NCBI GenBank assembly: GCA_030740295.1
Contig: JASLXP010000204.1
Location: 1 to 16,289, forward strand
DNA: 16,289 nucleotides
From: Planctomycetota bacterium
GTDB lineage: Bacteria > Planctomycetota > PUPC01 > JACPCR01
Reading direction: 5' to 3'
Under the pieces are notes generated by a model. The model searched no databases, was not told the DNA's origin, and saw only the letters and a program-made list of their open reading frames with translations. This document shows, piece by piece, positions 14,222 through 16,289 of this stretch. The position numbers were made by a program, and so were the translations under genes. Each line of letters opens with the position of its first letter. The stretch's first letter is position 1.

Positions 14222-15505
14222 TCACGGCATCACCTGCCTGCCAAAATCCTGTTCGAATTCTTCGTTGCTGCCGTAGGCCCACCCGAAGACCGATTCCCAA
14301 ATCTCCGCCTTCTCCATGCAGAGGTAGAAGAAGACCTTCCCGTGCCATGGGCGGAGCGATTCATAGACGGCTTGGAACAGGCGGGTCTTGATCTCATCCG
14401 AATAAGTAAGCTTCCCGTGCGGGTCGAATGACTGTTCCATCTGCAGAATCTTGGTGGGACGGCCAAGCTCACGAATCTTCCGGACCACCGGCTTGATCAT
14501 GGTCAGCGACCCAAACGAGATGAAGGCAACTTCCTCGAATGAGAAGCTGTCACCAACAGTACGCGCTGTTTCAGGATAGTCCGAGTCCCAGCCCTGGTAA
14601 TGGATGATCGGATGGAAGTGAAAGGCGACTCGGATGCCGCGATCGGCCACGCGGCGAGCAGCATCGATCCTGCGTTCAAGTCTCGGAGTCAGGTGCTCCT
14701 CACTGGCGATGACCGAAGGTGTATTCAGCGACCAACTGCACACGATGTTCGGAGGCACGTCACGCTCCAGGAAGTAGCGCACGTTGTCCGATTTCGTCTT
14801 GAACTCCATCAGAACGTTGGGATGGTCTTCCGCAAACTGGCAGAGCGCATCGAGGATGCCGTTGCGATTGCCCCATGCGAGCGAGTCAGACGACTGCCCG
14901 GATCCAAAGTGATAGAAACGATCAGGCTCGATGGGTATCGCACTGATTTTCTCTGCGAAATCCTCGTCGAAGACAATGTCCTTCCCGTAGAAAGTCTGGA
15001 TCGAGCAGTAGCTGCATCCGTACACGCAGTGCTCGACCGCATCAATCGTGAGAAGGTTGCAGCAGACCGTTTTCGGCGATGCCACGGGGCACATTCCATA
15101 AATCTTCTTGTCAGACTTTTCGGTTCGGATGGCCGCAGCCTGCCGGGGGGCCTGAACTGCCCGGCAGTCGTTCTGGTAAACGGGCAGTGTCCTTCGCCAC
15201 CTCTTCATGCGTTCAGTGAGCTTTCCGAGCAGATGTTTCTTCAGTTCGCGCCCATGCAGCTCGGCCATCGAGAGCTGGCCATCCCACCAGCTTTTCAGAT
15301 CGCCTTCGCCCTGCATGGCCAGATCGCGGCAGCATTCGACCACCTGCCGGAATTCCTCGAAGGTCAGGCGATGGTCGAATGATATGCTGCGGATGGTCTC
15401 CTGTTGCTCCGGTTCGAGCTTGTTGTAGAGCGACCAGTCCTCGAAGGACTCGAATTTCGCAGCGTAGTCGAACTGAGCGCGGCTTTTCATTTCCTGGACT
15501 TTCAT
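14222..15505 (-). CDS. Spore photoproduct lyase-like (SplB family) radical SAM protein
   Basis: 427 residues, about 85 longer than Bacillus SplB because of an N-terminal extension of roughly 130 residues rich in charged helix (Arg/Lys/Glu, with Trp pairs). The radical SAM cluster motif is CVYGCSYC (Cys160, Cys164, Cys167). The layout after it matches the SPL family: HFGSGQSSDS (199-208), MEFKTKSDNVRYFL, CSWSLNTPSVI, RRIDAARRVADRGIRVAFHFHPIIHYQGWDSDY, and a C-terminal LCMEKAEIWESVFGW. Canonical SPL cleaves the UV spore photoproduct in DNA. Here the position I align with the hydrogen-donor Cys141 of B. subtilis is Gln204, and the second Tyr of the C-x-Y-C-Y motif is Ser168, so the substrate may differ. 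ATG at 15505 is preceded by GAGG about 11 bases away; ATG at 15490 is an alternative. It is divergent from the SAM/PQQ-type gene. Confidence 0.87.
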   Translation of the reverse strand: MKVQEMKSRAQFDYAAKFESFEDWSLYNKLEPEQQETIRSISFDHRLTFEEFRQVVECCRDLAMQGEGDLKSWWDGQLSMAELHGRELKKHLLGKLTERMKRWRRTLPVYQNDCRAVQAPRQAAAIRTEKSDKKIYGMCPVASPKTVCCNLLTIDAVEHCVYGCSYCSIQTFYGKDIVFDEDFAEKISAIPIEPDRFYHFGSGQSSDSLAWGNRNGILDALCQFAEDHPNVLMEFKTKSDNVRYFLERDVPPNIVCSWSLNTPSVIASEEHLTPRLERRIDAARRVADRGIRVAFHFHPIIHYQGWDSDYPETARTVGDSFSFEEVAFISFGSLTMIKPVVRKIRELGRPTKILQMEQSFDPHGKLTYSDEIKTRLFQAVYESLRPWHGKVFFYLCMEKAEIWESVFGWAYGSNEEFEQDFGRQVMP

Positions 15506-15507
15506 AC

Positions 15508-15516
15508 TGGTCTGAC
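15508..15516. repeat. TGGTCTGAC, inverted partner of GTCAGACCA at 14189-14197
   Basis: The nine bases TGGTCTGAC, 2 bases before the radical SAM start codon on the minus strand, are the exact reverse complement of GTCAGACCA 25 bases beyond that gene's stop. The pair brackets the gene. Nine bases is short enough that chance is possible. Confidence 0.3.
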
Positions 15517-15707
15517 CTCACGGGAGGGCAAACATAGATAAGGAGCAAGAGCTTTTTGAGATCTGCTTCAGAACTTCACGCGGTGTGCGTGTACTTTTCT
15601 TGCTTCTATATTAATCGGCGTGCGAAATGTTTACCGGGCGAAAACAGTCACGCAGGACAGTTCGTAGGATAACTGAATTCAAATAACGGGCATTATGGAG
15701 TGAGACC

Positions 15708-16289
15708 ATGACAGTAAACTCTCAACGGTCAGTACATGCATCTATCCTGTGCTGCGCCGTCTGCATCGCCACCACGGATACGGCATCTGCCGCCGGAAAT
15801 GACGCGCGGTCGATACTCTCGGCATCCGGCATCAAGGGCGGCCTGGTGGTGCACGTGGGCTGCGGAAACGGCCAACTCACCGCTGCGCTGCGCGCGACGG
15901 ACAAGTTCCTCGTGCACGGCCTCGAGCCCAATGCCGCCAGCGTGGCCGCGGCGCGGGCCCACGTCGAATCGGTCGGCCTCGCGGGCAAGGTGTCAATCGC
16001 ACAGTGGAGCGTAGGCCGGCTGCCCTACGCGGATAACATCGTCAACCTGCTTGTTCTCGAAGGCACACCCGCGGTCGCGCCGCGGGAGGCGCTGCGCGTC
16101 CTGTGTCCCGGCGGGGCGATAATGGAGAAGCAAGGTGAGGAGTGGGCTATGACTTCCAAGCCGCGGCCGGCCAACATCGACGAATGGACCCACTTCCTGC
16201 ACGACGGGGGTGGCAATGCGGTAGCCCAGGACGAACGCGTAGGCCCCCCGCGACACATCCAGTGGCTCGCCGACCCCCTGTGGATCCGC
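15708..16289 (+). CDS. Exported SAM-fold / PQQ-propeller-type protein, N-terminal part, cut by window edge
   Basis: 194 codons to the right edge with no stop. ATG at 15708 has GGAG at 15696-15699 upstream. Residues 1-29 look like a signal peptide: HASILCCAVCIATTDTASAA after a short basic start, with likely cleavage near ASA-A. Residues about 40-150 are a class I methyltransferase-like Rossmann fold: motif I VVHVGCGNGQ, the acidic strand end HGLEPNA, and a YADNIVNLLVLEG / ALRVLCPGG pair. It then reads DEWTHFLHDGGGNAVAQDE and RHIQWLADPLWIR, the lead-in to PQQ-like beta-propeller proteins common in planctomycete-type genomes. The propeller itself is off the window. The protein probably acts in the periplasm; whether the SAM fold binds a cofactor there is unknown. 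The gene is visibly GC-richer than those at the left end. It is divergent from the radical SAM gene. Confidence 0.85.
   Translation, partial: MTVNSQRSVHASILCCAVCIATTDTASAAGNDARSILSASGIKGGLVVHVGCGNGQLTAALRATDKFLVHGLEPNAASVAAARAHVESVGLAGKVSIAQWSVGRLPYADNIVNLLVLEGTPAVAPREALRVLCPGGAIMEKQGEEWAMTSKPRPANIDEWTHFLHDGGGNAVAQDERVGPPRHIQWLADPLWIR

Noticed and set aside
14600..15382. 260-codon open frame antisense to the radical SAM gene
   Set aside because: It is opposite conserved SPL motifs including the cluster cysteines, and its own product has no recognisable family.

Overview
This 16.3 kb window looks like chromosomal DNA from a moderately GC-rich, free-living, probably uncultured bacterium. The closest match in flavour is the PVC/Planctomycetota-like or Hydrogenedentota-type genomes. 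Three things point there: the right-end gene, a signal peptide followed by an S-adenosylmethionine-fold domain and then the 'DEWTHFLHDGG' lead-in typical of planctomycete-type PQQ-propeller proteins; the abundance of Gfo/Idh/MocA, sugar-isomerase-like and phytanoyl-CoA-dioxygenase-like enzymes; and the scarcity of Shine-Dalgarno sites at most starts. The lineage is inferred from gene content only; there is no rRNA or other marker here. I see no tRNA, rRNA, CRISPR array, integrase, transposase or insertion sequence.

Layout, left to right. (1) Positions 1-494, minus strand: the N-terminal part of an enolase-superfamily (mandelate racemase/muconate lactonizing type) enzyme. It diverges from a plus-strand pair, a COG3618-type amidohydrolase/lactonase (570-1505) and a secreted discoidin-like protein (1533-2663). 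This resembles a small sugar-acid or carbohydrate degradation locus. (2) 2747-4858, minus: an FHA-GAF-class III adenylate cyclase signalling protein. (3) 4859-5171: a divergent control region with two well-led micro-ORFs and a perfect hairpin. (4) 5172-8318, plus: an error-prone DnaE2-type DNA polymerase with a degenerate PHP domain. (5) 8367-10075, minus: a two-gene unit in which a J-domain/TPR protein overlaps purC by one base. (6) 10215-11003, minus: a PhyH-type Fe(II)/2-oxoglutarate dioxygenase. It diverges from (7) 11366-14073, plus: a tightly coupled pair made of a Gfo/Idh/MocA oxidoreductase fused to an isomerase-like TIM barrel, then a separate intact sugar phosphate isomerase/epimerase. 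(8) 14222-15505, minus: a spore-photoproduct-lyase-like radical SAM protein. (9) 15708 to the right edge, plus: the exported SAM-fold/PQQ-propeller-type protein, cut by the window end.

No single operon dominates. The genes fall into three loose themes: breakdown of sugars, sugar acids or polyols (MR, amidohydrolase, discoidin, Gfo/Idh fusion, isomerase, PhyH, PQQ-type protein); DNA damage tolerance or repair (DnaE2, SPL-like); and signalling or housekeeping (cyclase, purC, J-protein). The observations I would follow first are the oxidoreductase-isomerase fusion, whose barrel appears to have lost most of its metal ligands while an intact barrel is encoded next door; the SPL-like protein, whose hydrogen-donor cysteine position appears to be Gln; and the SAM-type Rossmann fold behind a predicted signal peptide.
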